A DNA stretch of 64,000 nt, taken from assembly GCA_965662545.1 (NCBI GenBank), contig CBFIHZ010000022.1:6022-70021 (forward strand), given 5' to 3'. The first letter of the stretch is position 1; every line of letters begins with the position of its first letter. Below, in pieces: positions 34,936 to 43,896 of this stretch. The notes below the pieces were generated by a model. The model was not told the DNA's origin. It did no database searches and worked only from the letters and a program-made list of their open reading frames with translations. The position numbers and the translations under genes were made by a program. The DNA is from CPC320 sp002684375. Lineage in GTDB: Bacteria; Pseudomonadota; Alphaproteobacteria; Rhodobacterales; Rhodobacteraceae.

Positions 34936-36699
34936 ATGGAAAAGGATCAACAAGCAAATCAAGAGACCGCTCTTACCGCGCAGATTAAATGGCGGATCAG
35001 GCTTGCTTTGGTGTTTCTTACAGTACTAGCGATTGCGTCTATATGGGTCACCAACCGGGTTTTGATTGACCGCTTTACCGAAACCTCGCGCAATCAAGCA
35101 GAACTGCGGCTCGCACTTTACAGTGGTACGCTGCTGAGTGAATTGCGGCAAACAGCTATTGTACCGCAGCTTTTAGCGCGCGACCCCACGCTGATAGGTG
35201 CGCTGAATTCAGGTAATTTCTCACAGTCAACACAGCGCCTGATTTCGTTCGTAGACGAAATCGGTGCGGAAACGCTCACGCTCCTAGATGCGGAGGGTCG
35301 GGTGGTGGCGTCGACCGATCGCACCCGCCTTGGGTCACGGCATCAAGACGCACCCTATTACACCCAAGCCATGGGGGCGGACGCCACGATGTTCAACGTT
35401 TATAAAGACGAGGTTGGAGCCTATAATTTCATCTATTCTCGGCGGATAGAAAGCCAAGGTGTGACCATTGGCGTGATTTTTGTCGAGGCAGATCTGCAAA
35501 AATACGAACATGCTTGGGCAGGAATTTCGGATGCTGTGATTGTCACTGACAACACCGGAGTGATTATTTTGTCAACCGAGCCGCTCTGGCGAGGCCTCGG
35601 TGAAGCTGAGGCGCTGGCACGCCAACTGCCCAGTGGTGCGATACAGCGCGCTATTCAGACGACGAGTGATTGGACTGCTGTGCCTGCGGATGCCTATCTG
35701 CGCGGTGAAGGCATGATGCGCGTAGAGAGCCGGGTGGCATTTCGTGGTTGGCGGATGGCCGGGTTTCGGACCTATGCCGGGGTGCGGGAACGGGTGAACG
35801 GGTTTTTGGCGTTGGAAGTTATGGGGTTCGCGGTTTTTCTGGCTTTTTGCTTCTATTATCTCAGTCGACAGTCTGTGGACCGTATGCAGCGTTTCCAACA
35901 GGAATCGGCAGACCTTCGACAGCTTAATTTACGCCTGCAGCGGGAGATTGCGGAACGGGAGCGGGTGCAGAAAACCCTGGAAGTGGCCGAGCAAACGATT
36001 GCCCAAAGTTCTAAACTGGCCGCTTTGGGGCAAATGTCAGCGGCGGTTAGCCACGAACTGAACCAACCCCTAGCGGCGATGAAAACCTATTTAGCGGGCG
36101 CGCGTCTTTTGCTCGGACGGAATCGCCCTGACGAGGCCTTGGTGTCGTTTCACCGCATTGATGACCTGCTTGAACGCATGGGGGCGATTACCCGGCAATT
36201 GAAATCCTATGCACGTAAGGGAGGAGATAGCCTTGTGCCTGTGAATTTGAACAGTGCAATTGGCGCGGTGCTCTCGATGATGGAACTGCAATTAAAGCAA
36301 GAAGCGGTACATATCATCCGCAGAGCCCCAGAGACCCCGATCTGGGTTTTGGGCGATAGGGTCCGAATAGAACAGGTGTTGGTTAATTTGTTGCGCAATG
36401 CCATTGATGCTACGCAGGGGGTTGTGGACCCAGAGATCGAAATTCGATTGGCTGGCGGTGAACACGCGACCCTGACCGTGCGCGATAACGGCTATGGGGT
36501 TGATGATCTGGATGCATTGTTTGAGCCGTTCTACACCACCAAACAACCCGGTGAGGGCGTTGGTTTGGGCTTGGCTATTTCATCGGGTATCGTGACAGAT
36601 TTGGGCGGCCGACTCTTGGTTCGCAACGTTGAAGACGGTGGGGCCCTGTTTGAGATGCAACTGCCGATTCTGGCCGATCATATTGCCGCAGCGGAGTGA
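34936..36699 (+). CDS. dctB: Sensor histidine kinase DctB-like
   Basis: Membrane sensor kinase of 587 residues, the DctB type that detects C4-dicarboxylates. Membrane segments lie at about 20-40 and 290-310, flanking a periplasmic Cache-like domain (TLLDAEGRVVASTDRTRLGSRHQDAPYYTQAM). A coiled coil (LRQLNLRLQREIAERERVQKTLEVAEQ) leads to the H-box SAAVSHELNQPLAAMKTYL. The N-box LLRNAIDAT and G-boxes VRDNGYGVDD and GVGLGLAISSGIV follow. Six bp ahead of dctD. Confidence 0.88.
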   Translation: MEKDQQANQETALTAQIKWRIRLALVFLTVLAIASIWVTNRVLIDRFTETSRNQAELRLALYSGTLLSELRQTAIVPQLLARDPTLIGALNSGNFSQSTQRLISFVDEIGAETLTLLDAEGRVVASTDRTRLGSRHQDAPYYTQAMGADATMFNVYKDEVGAYNFIYSRRIESQGVTIGVIFVEADLQKYEHAWAGISDAVIVTDNTGVIILSTEPLWRGLGEAEALARQLPSGAIQRAIQTTSDWTAVPADAYLRGEGMMRVESRVAFRGWRMAGFRTYAGVRERVNGFLALEVMGFAVFLAFCFYYLSRQSVDRMQRFQQESADLRQLNLRLQREIAERERVQKTLEVAEQTIAQSSKLAALGQMSAAVSHELNQPLAAMKTYLAGARLLLGRNRPDEALVSFHRIDDLLERMGAITRQLKSYARKGGDSLVPVNLNSAIGAVLSMMELQLKQEAVHIIRRAPETPIWVLGDRVRIEQVLVNLLRNAIDATQGVVDPEIEIRLAGGEHATLTVRDNGYGVDDLDALFEPFYTTKQPGEGVGLGLAISSGIVTDLGGRLLVRNVEDGGALFEMQLPILADHIAAAE

Positions 36700-36705
36700 T
36701 AAAAG

Positions 36706-38040
36706 ATGTCTGAAATGATGAAGGTTGCAATTGTTGATGATGAAAAAGATATGCGTCTTTCCATCTCGCAGTGGTTGTCTCTTTCGGGCTATGACACCGA
36801 AAGTTTTGCCAGCGCTGCAGAGGCGCTGAGCGTTGTCGGCCCTGATTATCCGGGCATCGTCATCACAGATATTCGCATGCCGGGGATGGATGGTTTGGGC
36901 TTGTTGAAGAAATTGATGAGCAGTGATAGCGCTTTGCCTGTGATGATGATTACCGGACACGGTGATGTGCCGATGGCCGTTGAGGCGATGCGTCTTGGGG
37001 CGTTTGACTTTCTCGAAAAGCCTTTTGACCCTGATAATATGACTGCGATCGTGCGCAAGGCGACTGCAGCGCGCCGGTTGACGCTTGATAATCGGGCTTT
37101 GCGCCGCGAGTTGTCGGATGGGGGTCAACTGATTCAAAAACTGGCTGGAAACTCGCCCGCCATGCGGCAACTGCGCGAAGACATCTTGGATTTGGGGCAA
37201 GCCGATGGACATGTGCTGATCGATGGTGAGACCGGCACTGGAAAGACCCTTGCAGCCCACGCCCTGCATGCCGTCGGCAGCCGGGCTGGTAAAACATTTT
37301 CACTGATCTCTTGCAGTGCCGTTGAACAAGAGGCGTTAATCGGGCGTCTGTTCGGCCCCATGCAGCCTGATGATAACCTACTGCCGGCGGTTGAGGCCGC
37401 CAGAGGCGGAACTTTGGTGCTTGAAGATATTGAGACACTTGGGCCGGCTGTTCAGGCGCGGCTACTCGGCTTTCTGGATCAGCAAGGCAGCCCGCCTGAG
37501 ACGCGGATCATTGCAGTCTGTAACAGCCAAGACCCCGCCCATATGCCGAAAGAGACATTGCGCAGTGACTTATTTTACCGCTTGGCTGGGCTGCGGATTA
37601 CTGCGCCTCCGCTGCGGGAACGCGGTGATGATATTCTTGCGCTATTTACGCAGTTGAGCAGTCAGTTTTGCGAAGAATACGGCTGTGAGGTGCCCGAGTT
37701 GTCAGCGCAGGACACGGCGCAGATCCTACAATCACCCTGGCCGGGGAACGTGCGGCAATTGATCAATGTGGCAGAGCGCGCGATTTTGCAATCGCGACGC
37801 GGCGGGGGATCACTCTCGTCCCTGTTGATGGTGGATTCCGAACAGGTCCCGGCTGTGGTCACCACCGATGGTAAACCGCTGAAAGAGTACGTCGAAGCCT
37901 TTGAACGCATGTTGATCGACAACACAATGCGCCGCAAGAAGGGCAGTATTCTGGCCGTGATGGAAGAGTTGAGTTTACCACGCCGCACGTTGAACGAAAA
38001 AATGGCAAAATATGGATTGCAGCGGTCAGACTATCTCTAG
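36706..38040 (+). CDS. dctD: Response regulator DctD-like with degenerate AAA+ domain
   Basis: NtrC-family response regulator, 444 residues. The receiver domain has the phospho-acceptor Asp in VITDIRMPGMDG. The AAA+ domain keeps Walker A GETGTGKT, the arginine finger segment LRSDLFYRLAGLRI and PWPGNVRQLIN. However, the GAFTGA loop that touches sigma-54 is missing, with LIGRLFGPMQPDDNLLPAVEAARGGTL in its place, and Walker B reads LVLEDI instead of LFLDEI. A Fis-type helix-turn-helix ends the protein (PRRTLNEKMAKYGL). The partner of dctB, but sigma-54 activation in the normal way is doubtful. Confidence 0.86.
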   Translation: MSEMMKVAIVDDEKDMRLSISQWLSLSGYDTESFASAAEALSVVGPDYPGIVITDIRMPGMDGLGLLKKLMSSDSALPVMMITGHGDVPMAVEAMRLGAFDFLEKPFDPDNMTAIVRKATAARRLTLDNRALRRELSDGGQLIQKLAGNSPAMRQLREDILDLGQADGHVLIDGETGTGKTLAAHALHAVGSRAGKTFSLISCSAVEQEALIGRLFGPMQPDDNLLPAVEAARGGTLVLEDIETLGPAVQARLLGFLDQQGSPPETRIIAVCNSQDPAHMPKETLRSDLFYRLAGLRITAPPLRERGDDILALFTQLSSQFCEEYGCEVPELSAQDTAQILQSPWPGNVRQLINVAERAILQSRRGGGSLSSLLMVDSEQVPAVVTTDGKPLKEYVEAFERMLIDNTMRRKKGSILAVMEELSLPRRTLNEKMAKYGLQRSDYL

Positions 38041-39096
38041 GGGTGATGGGCATGGCTGTGATCGCTTCAGCATACCAAAAAGATCGCGGGGATCGTTGGG
38101 ATCGGCCAGCAGGTCTAGCATTTGTAAGAAGGGGGTGCCGTGCACCTGCGCGCGTACATACCGCAGGGCGCTAAAATCTTCGATCGCAAATCCTACGCTG
38201 TCGAACAGGGTGATTTGCTTTGTCTCTGTGCGGCCTGCGCTTTGACCGGCGATAACCCGCCAGAGCTCTGTGACGGGATGGGTGGGTTCAAGTTGCTGAA
38301 TTTCACCCTCAATCCGTGTCTGTGGTGGATATTCGACAAAAATATCGGATCTGAGCAAAACATCCCGGTGCAATTCCGTTTTGCCGGGACAATCGCCACC
38401 GATGGCATTGATATGGACCCCGGCGCCGATCATATTATCGGTCAGAATGGTAGCATATTGCTTGTCGGCCGTGCACGTCGTGATAATTTGTGCCCCTTCG
38501 ATGGCGTGCTCGGGGCTGGAACAACGGATCACTTTTATCCCTTGGCCGGCAAGGTTTTGCGCCGCCTTTGCGGTCGCGGTAGGATCGATATCGTATAGCC
38601 GCACACAGGTGATACCGCAGATGGCCTTCATCGCAATGGTTTGGAACTCCGACTGCGCCCCATTGCCGATCATAGCCATGGTTCCAGCCGCTTTGGGGGC
38701 CAGATATTTGGCGGCGACCGCCGACGTTGCCGCCGTGCGCAAGGCCGTCAAAAGCGTCATTTCGGTCAAAAGGACAGGATAGCCGGTTTTGACATCGGCC
38801 AACAGGCCAAAGGCGGTGACGGTTTGCAATCCGCTGCGGGTATTTTTGGGGTGGCCGTTTACGTATTTGAACCCGTAGGCGGTTTCGTCTGCGGTTGGCA
38901 TCAGCTCGATCACGCCCTCGGCCGAATGACTGGCAATGCGCGGGGTTTTATCAAAGCTTTGCCACCGTTTGAAATCGTCTTCAATGGCGCTGGCCAACCC
39001 AGTGAGCATCTGCTCCAAGCCAATATGATTTATCAGTTGCATCATGTGATCGACTGAAATGAACGGAACCAGAGCTTTTTGTGACGGCGGAAGCAT
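38026..39096 (-). CDS. Ornithine cyclodeaminase
   Basis: Ornithine cyclodeaminase/mu-crystallin family, 356 residues, converting ornithine to proline and ammonia with NAD. Visible are GFKYVNGHPKNTRSGLQTVTAFGLL (substrate site), TALRTAATSAVAAKYLAP, the Rossmann MAMIGNGAQSEFQ, and NAIGGDCPGKTELHRDVL with the catalytic Asp. An AAAGGA site supports ATG 39096 over a longer frame. Ten bp behind arginase: together they turn arginine into proline via ornithine. The 3' end overlaps the end of dctD by 15 bp (convergent). Confidence 0.92.
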   Translation of the reverse strand: MLPPSQKALVPFISVDHMMQLINHIGLEQMLTGLASAIEDDFKRWQSFDKTPRIASHSAEGVIELMPTADETAYGFKYVNGHPKNTRSGLQTVTAFGLLADVKTGYPVLLTEMTLLTALRTAATSAVAAKYLAPKAAGTMAMIGNGAQSEFQTIAMKAICGITCVRLYDIDPTATAKAAQNLAGQGIKVIRCSSPEHAIEGAQIITTCTADKQYATILTDNMIGAGVHINAIGGDCPGKTELHRDVLLRSDIFVEYPPQTRIEGEIQQLEPTHPVTELWRVIAGQSAGRTETKQITLFDSVGFAIEDFSALRYVRAQVHGTPFLQMLDLLADPNDPRDLFGMLKRSQPCPSPLEIV

Positions 39097-39106
39097 GTTG
39101 TATCCT

Positions 39107-40033
39107 TTATTGAAATGGTCGGGTTGGACGATCAAAGACACGCCGCCCAAAGGCAGAGGCTGCCAGATCGACCATAAGCAAAGCCGTTTTACCGCGTTCG
39201 TCTAAAAATGGATTTAATTCCACCAGATCAAGTGACGTCATCAACCCGCTGTCATGCAGCATCTCCATCACCAGATGGGCCTCACGCACAGTTGCACCGC
39301 CGGGTACGGTCGTGCCAACCGCTGGGGCGACTGACGGGTCGAGAAAATCTACATCAAGGGATACGTGCAGCATACCACCCGCGGCGGACACGCGGGTCAG
39401 AAACTCCGAGAGCGGGCGAGCGATGCCGTGCTCGTCGATTTCGCGCATGTCGTGGTGCGCGATCCGGCTTGAGGCCAAGGCGTCTAATTCGGGACGGTCA
39501 ATCGAGCGCAGACCCAGCATACAGACATTTTCCTGCGGGATGGGCGCGTGCATCTCTGGAAAGCCGGGAAAGCCGTTGCGGCCGGTCAGATAAGCCAGAG
39601 GTGTGCCGTGCAGATTTCCTGAGGTCGATGTCTCCAAAGTATGAAAGTCGCTGTGGGCATCAAGCCACAGAACAAATTGTGGTCGCCCCTGTGCTGTAGC
39701 ATATCGGTTAACCCCCGAGATCGAGCCCAGAGACAGGGCGTGGTCGCCACCGAGAAAAATAGGCACAGCGTCAGCGATTGCGTTGTGTGCGGTCATGGCC
39801 AGACTTTGCGTCCACCCGATGGTTTCTTCTAACTGATATGCACTGTGCTTGGTCTGAACTTTTGCCACTGGCGTTGCCGTGATGTTGCCAAGGTCACTGA
39901 CGGTATGCCCAAGGTCATGCAGGGCCCGGGCCAGTCCAGCGGTCCGGTAAGCGTCGGGACCCATTAAGCAGCCGGGCCGTTTTTTGCCGCTGTCGACGGG
40001 AGCGCCGATTAAAATACAGTGTTGTTGTGTCAT
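39107..40033 (-). CDS. rocF: Arginase
   Basis: Manganese arginase, 308 residues, hydrolysing arginine to ornithine and urea. Metal-ligand motifs: GGDHALSLGSISG, LWLDAHSDFHT with GNLHGTPLAYL, and VSLDVDFLDPSVAPAVGTTVPGG. It begins QQHCILIGAPVDSGKKRPGC, typical of arginase rather than agmatinase. First gene of a two-gene operon with ornithine cyclodeaminase, divergent from an Lrp-type regulator. Confidence 0.93.
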   Translation of the reverse strand: MTQQHCILIGAPVDSGKKRPGCLMGPDAYRTAGLARALHDLGHTVSDLGNITATPVAKVQTKHSAYQLEETIGWTQSLAMTAHNAIADAVPIFLGGDHALSLGSISGVNRYATAQGRPQFVLWLDAHSDFHTLETSTSGNLHGTPLAYLTGRNGFPGFPEMHAPIPQENVCMLGLRSIDRPELDALASSRIAHHDMREIDEHGIARPLSEFLTRVSAAGGMLHVSLDVDFLDPSVAPAVGTTVPGGATVREAHLVMEMLHDSGLMTSLDLVELNPFLDERGKTALLMVDLAASAFGRRVFDRPTRPFQ

Positions 40034-40132
40034 TATGCCCTTGGTCCGCTGTTTGCCACGATAAAGCTATGATGTGAAAAATGATTGCAAAAAAGCCAGT
40101 AAAGTGATCTAATTGAAAGCATATTGATCATA

Positions 40133-40579
40133 ATGGATGTAAAAAATTTCAAAATGGATAAAAAAGATCATGGGCTGATATCGGCTCTGCGCGAAAATGC
40201 GCGGGTGTCGCTTTCCGATTTGTCGCATCAGCTGGGCGTGTCACGCACCACGGTACGCAGTCGCATCGAACGCTTGCAGCAACGCGGCGATATTCTGGGT
40301 TTTACGGTAGTTTTGAAAGACGACGCAATCCGTGATCCTGTGCGCGGCATTATGATGATTGGTATTGAGGGTCGCGGCACAGACAGGATTGTGCGTCAGC
40401 TGACAGGTTTGCCGGAACTGCGGGCGGTGCATTCGACCAATGGGCGCTGGGATGTTATCGCCGAGATTGGCACAAATTCTTTGGAGGATTTTGACAGTAC
40501 TCTGGCCAAAATCCGTCGTATGGATGGGGTGACGTCAAGCGAAACCAGCCTGCTGTTGTCGACACGTAAAGCCCGCTAG
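40133..40579 (+). CDS. Lrp/AsnC-family regulator of arginine catabolism
   Basis: Regulator of about 148 residues: winged helix LISALRENARVSLSDLSHQLGVSRTTVRSRIERL followed by an effector-binding RAM domain (VRQLTGLPELRAVHSTNGRWDVIAEIG). Divergent from the arginase-ornithine cyclodeaminase operon with about 100 bp between starts, so it most likely senses arginine or ornithine and controls that operon. The start is uncertain: ATG 40133 and ATG 40154 (MDKKDHG) are both possible and neither has a clear ribosome site. Confidence 0.87.
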   Translation: MDVKNFKMDKKDHGLISALRENARVSLSDLSHQLGVSRTTVRSRIERLQQRGDILGFTVVLKDDAIRDPVRGIMMIGIEGRGTDRIVRQLTGLPELRAVHSTNGRWDVIAEIGTNSLEDFDSTLAKIRRMDGVTSSETSLLLSTRKAR

Positions 40580-41043
40580 CGCGTGTTCCAAAGCCTGCTT
40601 GCCCAGAGCCAGATCACCACCAAGCCCAATGAAGCCACCGCGTTCCAACCGGCCATCGACAGCCCGAATAGCTCCCAGGCGATATCATCGCATCGCACCA
40701 TAGGCGCGGCCATGATCTGGGCCATTAAATCTTCGGTGCTGAGCCCGTCAATAGATCCCGAGGTGCAGCTTGTAGGACCCTGCCAGATACCGCGTTCAAC
40801 CCCGGCGTGGTACATTCCGATTATGGCGGTTGCGAGGGCCGAAGCCGCCCCCAGCCAAAGGACAGAAGGGTGTTTTACGATAAAGAAGCCAAAGCCGAAA
40901 AGAATGGCGGCGATATGTGGGTAGCGTTGCCAATAACACATCTTGCACGGCGCCATACCTGCCAGATATTGGAACCCCAAAGCCGCCAGCAAAAGCACTG
41001 CCGATCCCATGATTGCTAGCATGACCATTCGAGACTGGCTCAT
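40576..41043 (-). CDS. dsbB: Disulfide bond formation protein DsbB-like
   Basis: Inner-membrane thiol oxidase of 155 residues with four hydrophobic helices. The quinone-linked CxxC pair is in APCKMCYWQRYPH (residues 32-44), and a second periplasmic loop carries Cys in GPTSCTSGSIDG and MVRCDDIAW. Reoxidises DsbA. The start is coupled to the upstream DedA-like gene (ATGA), and its end overlaps the Lrp gene end by 4 bp. Confidence 0.9.
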   Translation of the reverse strand: MSQSRMVMLAIMGSAVLLLAALGFQYLAGMAPCKMCYWQRYPHIAAILFGFGFFIVKHPSVLWLGAASALATAIIGMYHAGVERGIWQGPTSCTSGSIDGLSTEDLMAQIMAAPMVRCDDIAWELFGLSMAGWNAVASLGLVVIWLWASRLWNTR

Positions 41044-41618
41044 AACGCTTTCACCACAAAAAATCCTCCGATGAGCAGGACCATAAACAAGATCGACACC
41101 AGCCCCAACCGTCTTTCAATAAATCCGCGAATTGGCGCCCCGAATTTCCACAAAAGTCCCGCGACAATAAAAAATCGCAAGCCACGCGCCAAGATTGACG
41201 TGGCGATGAATGTACCCAGATGCATGCCAGTCCATCCAGACATAATGGTAATCACCTTATACGGAAAGGGCGTTAAGCCTGCGCCCAGAACAGCCCAAAA
41301 CCCAAGAGAATTGAACCGTTGGTTGAATTCTTCAATTGCATCCCCTTTACCCAAGGCTTGCAAAATTGGCTGACCCAGCTGTTCAAACATTACTGCGCCG
41401 ATTGCGTATCCAATCATCCCACCGGCAACCGAGGCGACCATCGCAACGGAGGCAATGATCCACGCCCGTGATGGGGCGGCCAGAACCATTGGCAGGATCA
41501 AAAAATCTGGTGGGATTGGAAAAACCGAGCTCTCGGCAAAGGCCACCAGTGCCAGCACCCAAAGCGCTTTGGGGTGCTGTGACAGGGCCAGAAGGCGGGT
41601 ATAAAGACGGTCTAACAT
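41040..41618 (-). CDS. YqaA/DedA-family membrane protein
   Basis: SNARE-associated (VTT/DedA-like) membrane protein, 192 residues, YqaA subgroup. Features include the loop FPIPPDFLILPMVLAAP, GYAIGAVMFEQLGQPIL, and LTPFPYKVITIMSGWTGM with the conserved proline-rich G-x-TPFPYK stretch. About four to five hydrophobic segments. Upstream of and overlapping dsbB by 4 bp. Role probably in lipid transport or membrane homeostasis (family inference). Confidence 0.87.
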   Translation of the reverse strand: MLDRLYTRLLALSQHPKALWVLALVAFAESSVFPIPPDFLILPMVLAAPSRAWIIASVAMVASVAGGMIGYAIGAVMFEQLGQPILQALGKGDAIEEFNQRFNSLGFWAVLGAGLTPFPYKVITIMSGWTGMHLGTFIATSILARGLRFFIVAGLLWKFGAPIRGFIERRLGLVSILFMVLLIGGFFVVKAL

Positions 41619-42017
41619 GCTTGTGACTGTGTGACGAAAGCCGCCGTACTCATCAACCCTTGATCTGCGGTCTGTCGAATAATTTACCGCCTCGGGGCCG
41701 CGTGGGCGAGTTGTTAAAAAAATTCTCAGATTCTTCTGAGCTCGTCAGGCGAAACTTGGGCTGAAAAACTTCGTCCGATCTGCATTTTTTTCTGCACGCC
41801 TTTTCGATCTAATTGATGGGGAAGCATAGATTTTTGCTAGGGTAAAACGCTTCATTTAGTGGATGATTATATATAAATGTTTAAAAACAATATGTTAAAT
41901 GAAATTTTCCACAAACCCTTTTCTACTAATCTTTTAGTTGACAACTGGGTTTGTATTGGTCAACTATCATCTTGTCGGCAGCGTCCGGCACAAATCGATA
42001 TAATGGGAGGAGATAAG
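41619..42017. other. Promoter region of the glycerol ABC operon
   Basis: About 400 bp between the divergent DedA-like gene and glpV. It is AT-rich near 41850-41900 and contains a small inverted repeat, CTCAGA-TTCT-TCTGAG (41725-41740), which could be an operator. The frame of glpV stays open to 41877, but the extra 47 codons lack a plausible start and do not look like a signal peptide. No gene recognised. Confidence 0.5.
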
Positions 42018-43754
42018 ATGCGTAAGTATCTGCTCTCCGCAGTAGCGGTATCTGCCGTCATTGCGGGGTCTACGACAGCTATTGCCGATGAAGCGGCAGC
42101 TCAAAAATGGGTTGACCAAGAATTTCAACCTTCAGTGCTGTCAAAATCGGAACAACTGTCTGAAATGAAGTGGTTTATCAACGCGTCCAAGCCGTTTGTG
42201 GGCATGGAGGTTAATGTGCTATCGGAGGGTATACCTACCCACTCTTATGAATCCGAAGTTCTGACCAAAGCGTTTGAAGAGATCACCGGAATCAAGGTCA
42301 ACCACCAGATACTGGGCGAGGGCGAGGTCGTACAGGCCGTGCAAACGCAAATGCAAACCGGGCGCAACTTGTATGACGCCTATGTCAACGACAGTGATTT
42401 GATCGGAACCCACTCGCGCTTGCAACTGGCGGTTAACCTGACAGATTTCATGGCGGGTTCTGGCGCGGATGTGACCAACCCGGGCCTGGATCTGGATGAT
42501 TTCATGGGAACCCAGTTTACCACGGGCCCCGATGGCGATTTGTATCAGATGCCTGATCAGCAGTTTGCCAACCTGTACTGGTTCCGCAAAGATTGGTTCG
42601 ACCGCACCGATCTGCAAGACGCGTTCAAAGCGAAATATGGTTATGATCTGGGCGTGCCTGTGAATTGGTCAGCCTATGAGGACATCGCAGAATTCTTCTC
42701 AAAGGATGTCAAAGAAATTGATGGCAACACCATCTATGGCCACATGGATTATGGCAAGCGCGCGCCTGATCTTGGCTGGCGCATGACCGATGCGTGGTTA
42801 TCAATGGCTGGTGCCGGATCAAAGGGCGAGCCGAACGGTATTCCAATCGATGAATGGGGTATCCGAATGGAAGCGGGAACTTGTAATCCTGTCGGAGCAT
42901 CCGTCAGCCGTGGTGGGGCAGCCAACGGTCCAGCGGCGGTCTATGCGATCCGTAAATGGGATGAATGGCTGCGCAACTACGCCCCTCCCGGTGCGGCGAG
43001 CTATGATTTCTATCAATCCTTGCCGGCCCTAGCCCAAGGCAACGTGGCCCAGCAAATTTTCTGGTACACCGCCTTTACCGCCGACATGGTGGCGCCGCAG
43101 TCCGCCGGCAACAATACGGTTGACGCCGAAGGCACTCCGCTGTGGCGGATGGCCCCAAGCCCACATGGCCCGTATTGGGAAGAGGGACAGAAGGTTGGTT
43201 ATCAGGATGTTGGATCCTGGACGATCCTAAAATCAACCCCAGAAGAGCGCGCAAAAGCTGCTTGGCTCTATGCACAGTTCGTGGTCTCCAAGACGGTCGA
43301 TGTGAAAAAGTCACATGTCGGTCTGACCTTTATCCGCGACAGCTCCGTCAACCACGCCTCCTTTACCGAGCGGGCTGGCAAACTGGGTGGTCTGGTCGAG
43401 TTCTATCGCTCACCTGACCGCGTGGCATGGTCGCCAACCGGCATCAACGTGCCGGATTACCCAAAACTGGCACAAATCTGGTGGCAGCAAATTGGTGATG
43501 TGAACTCTGGGGCGTTTACTCCCCAAGAGGCGATGGATCGTCTTGCGGGTGAAATGGATATCACAATGGCACGGATGCAGGCCGCCGATGAGGCCGCCAA
43601 TGTCTATGGCGGATGTGGTCCACGCCTGAATGAAGAACGCGATGCAGCCTATTGGTATGCCAATGGTGGCGCGAAACCACCGCTGGCCAATGAAAAGCCA
43701 CAGGGTCAAACAGTGAATTATGAAGCACTGGTTGCTCGCTGGGCGTCGCAATAA
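42018..43754 (+). CDS. glpV: Glycerol ABC transporter substrate-binding protein
   Basis: Large periplasmic binding protein, 578 residues. Sec signal MRKYLLSAVAVSAVIAGSTTAIADE with cleavage after about residue 22-24. The mature part has the GlpV hallmark segments: VNVLSEGIPTHSYESEVLTKAFEEITGI, TGRNLYDAYVNDSDLIGTH, QQFANLYWFRKDWFDR and IFWYTAFTADMV. The order binding protein, two ATPases, two permeases and a DUF2160 protein matches the glycerol system first described in Rhizobium as glpSTPQUV, although here glpV comes first. GGGAGGAG precedes the ATG. glpD and glpK are not here. Confidence 0.88.
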   Translation: MRKYLLSAVAVSAVIAGSTTAIADEAAAQKWVDQEFQPSVLSKSEQLSEMKWFINASKPFVGMEVNVLSEGIPTHSYESEVLTKAFEEITGIKVNHQILGEGEVVQAVQTQMQTGRNLYDAYVNDSDLIGTHSRLQLAVNLTDFMAGSGADVTNPGLDLDDFMGTQFTTGPDGDLYQMPDQQFANLYWFRKDWFDRTDLQDAFKAKYGYDLGVPVNWSAYEDIAEFFSKDVKEIDGNTIYGHMDYGKRAPDLGWRMTDAWLSMAGAGSKGEPNGIPIDEWGIRMEAGTCNPVGASVSRGGAANGPAAVYAIRKWDEWLRNYAPPGAASYDFYQSLPALAQGNVAQQIFWYTAFTADMVAPQSAGNNTVDAEGTPLWRMAPSPHGPYWEEGQKVGYQDVGSWTILKSTPEERAKAAWLYAQFVVSKTVDVKKSHVGLTFIRDSSVNHASFTERAGKLGGLVEFYRSPDRVAWSPTGINVPDYPKLAQIWWQQIGDVNSGAFTPQEAMDRLAGEMDITMARMQAADEAANVYGGCGPRLNEERDAAYWYANGGAKPPLANEKPQGQTVNYEALVARWASQ

Positions 43755-43782
43755 TCGTTGGTAAATGGTAACCTAACTTATG

Positions 43783-43807
43783 GTCAGGGCCCGCTATGGG
43801 CCCTGAC
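43783..43807 (+). other. Strong intercistronic stem-loop after glpV
   Basis: A perfect 10-bp stem, GTCAGGGCCC / GGGCCCTGAC, with a 5-nt loop, 28 bp after the glpV stop and 90 bp before glpS. Only TTT follows, so full termination is unlikely; it should raise the level of the binding-protein message over the rest of the operon. Confidence 0.8.
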
Positions 43808-43896
43808 TTTGAAGAACCGCGGCGCATATAAGCGATGGGCGGTACCAAAGGCCCTTACCCAATACAGATCTACTGTGGATGCTGAAAAGAGAACTC

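Noticed and set aside
41877..42017. Longer start for glpV
   Set aside because: The downstream ATG has GGGAGGAG and begins a proper signal peptide.
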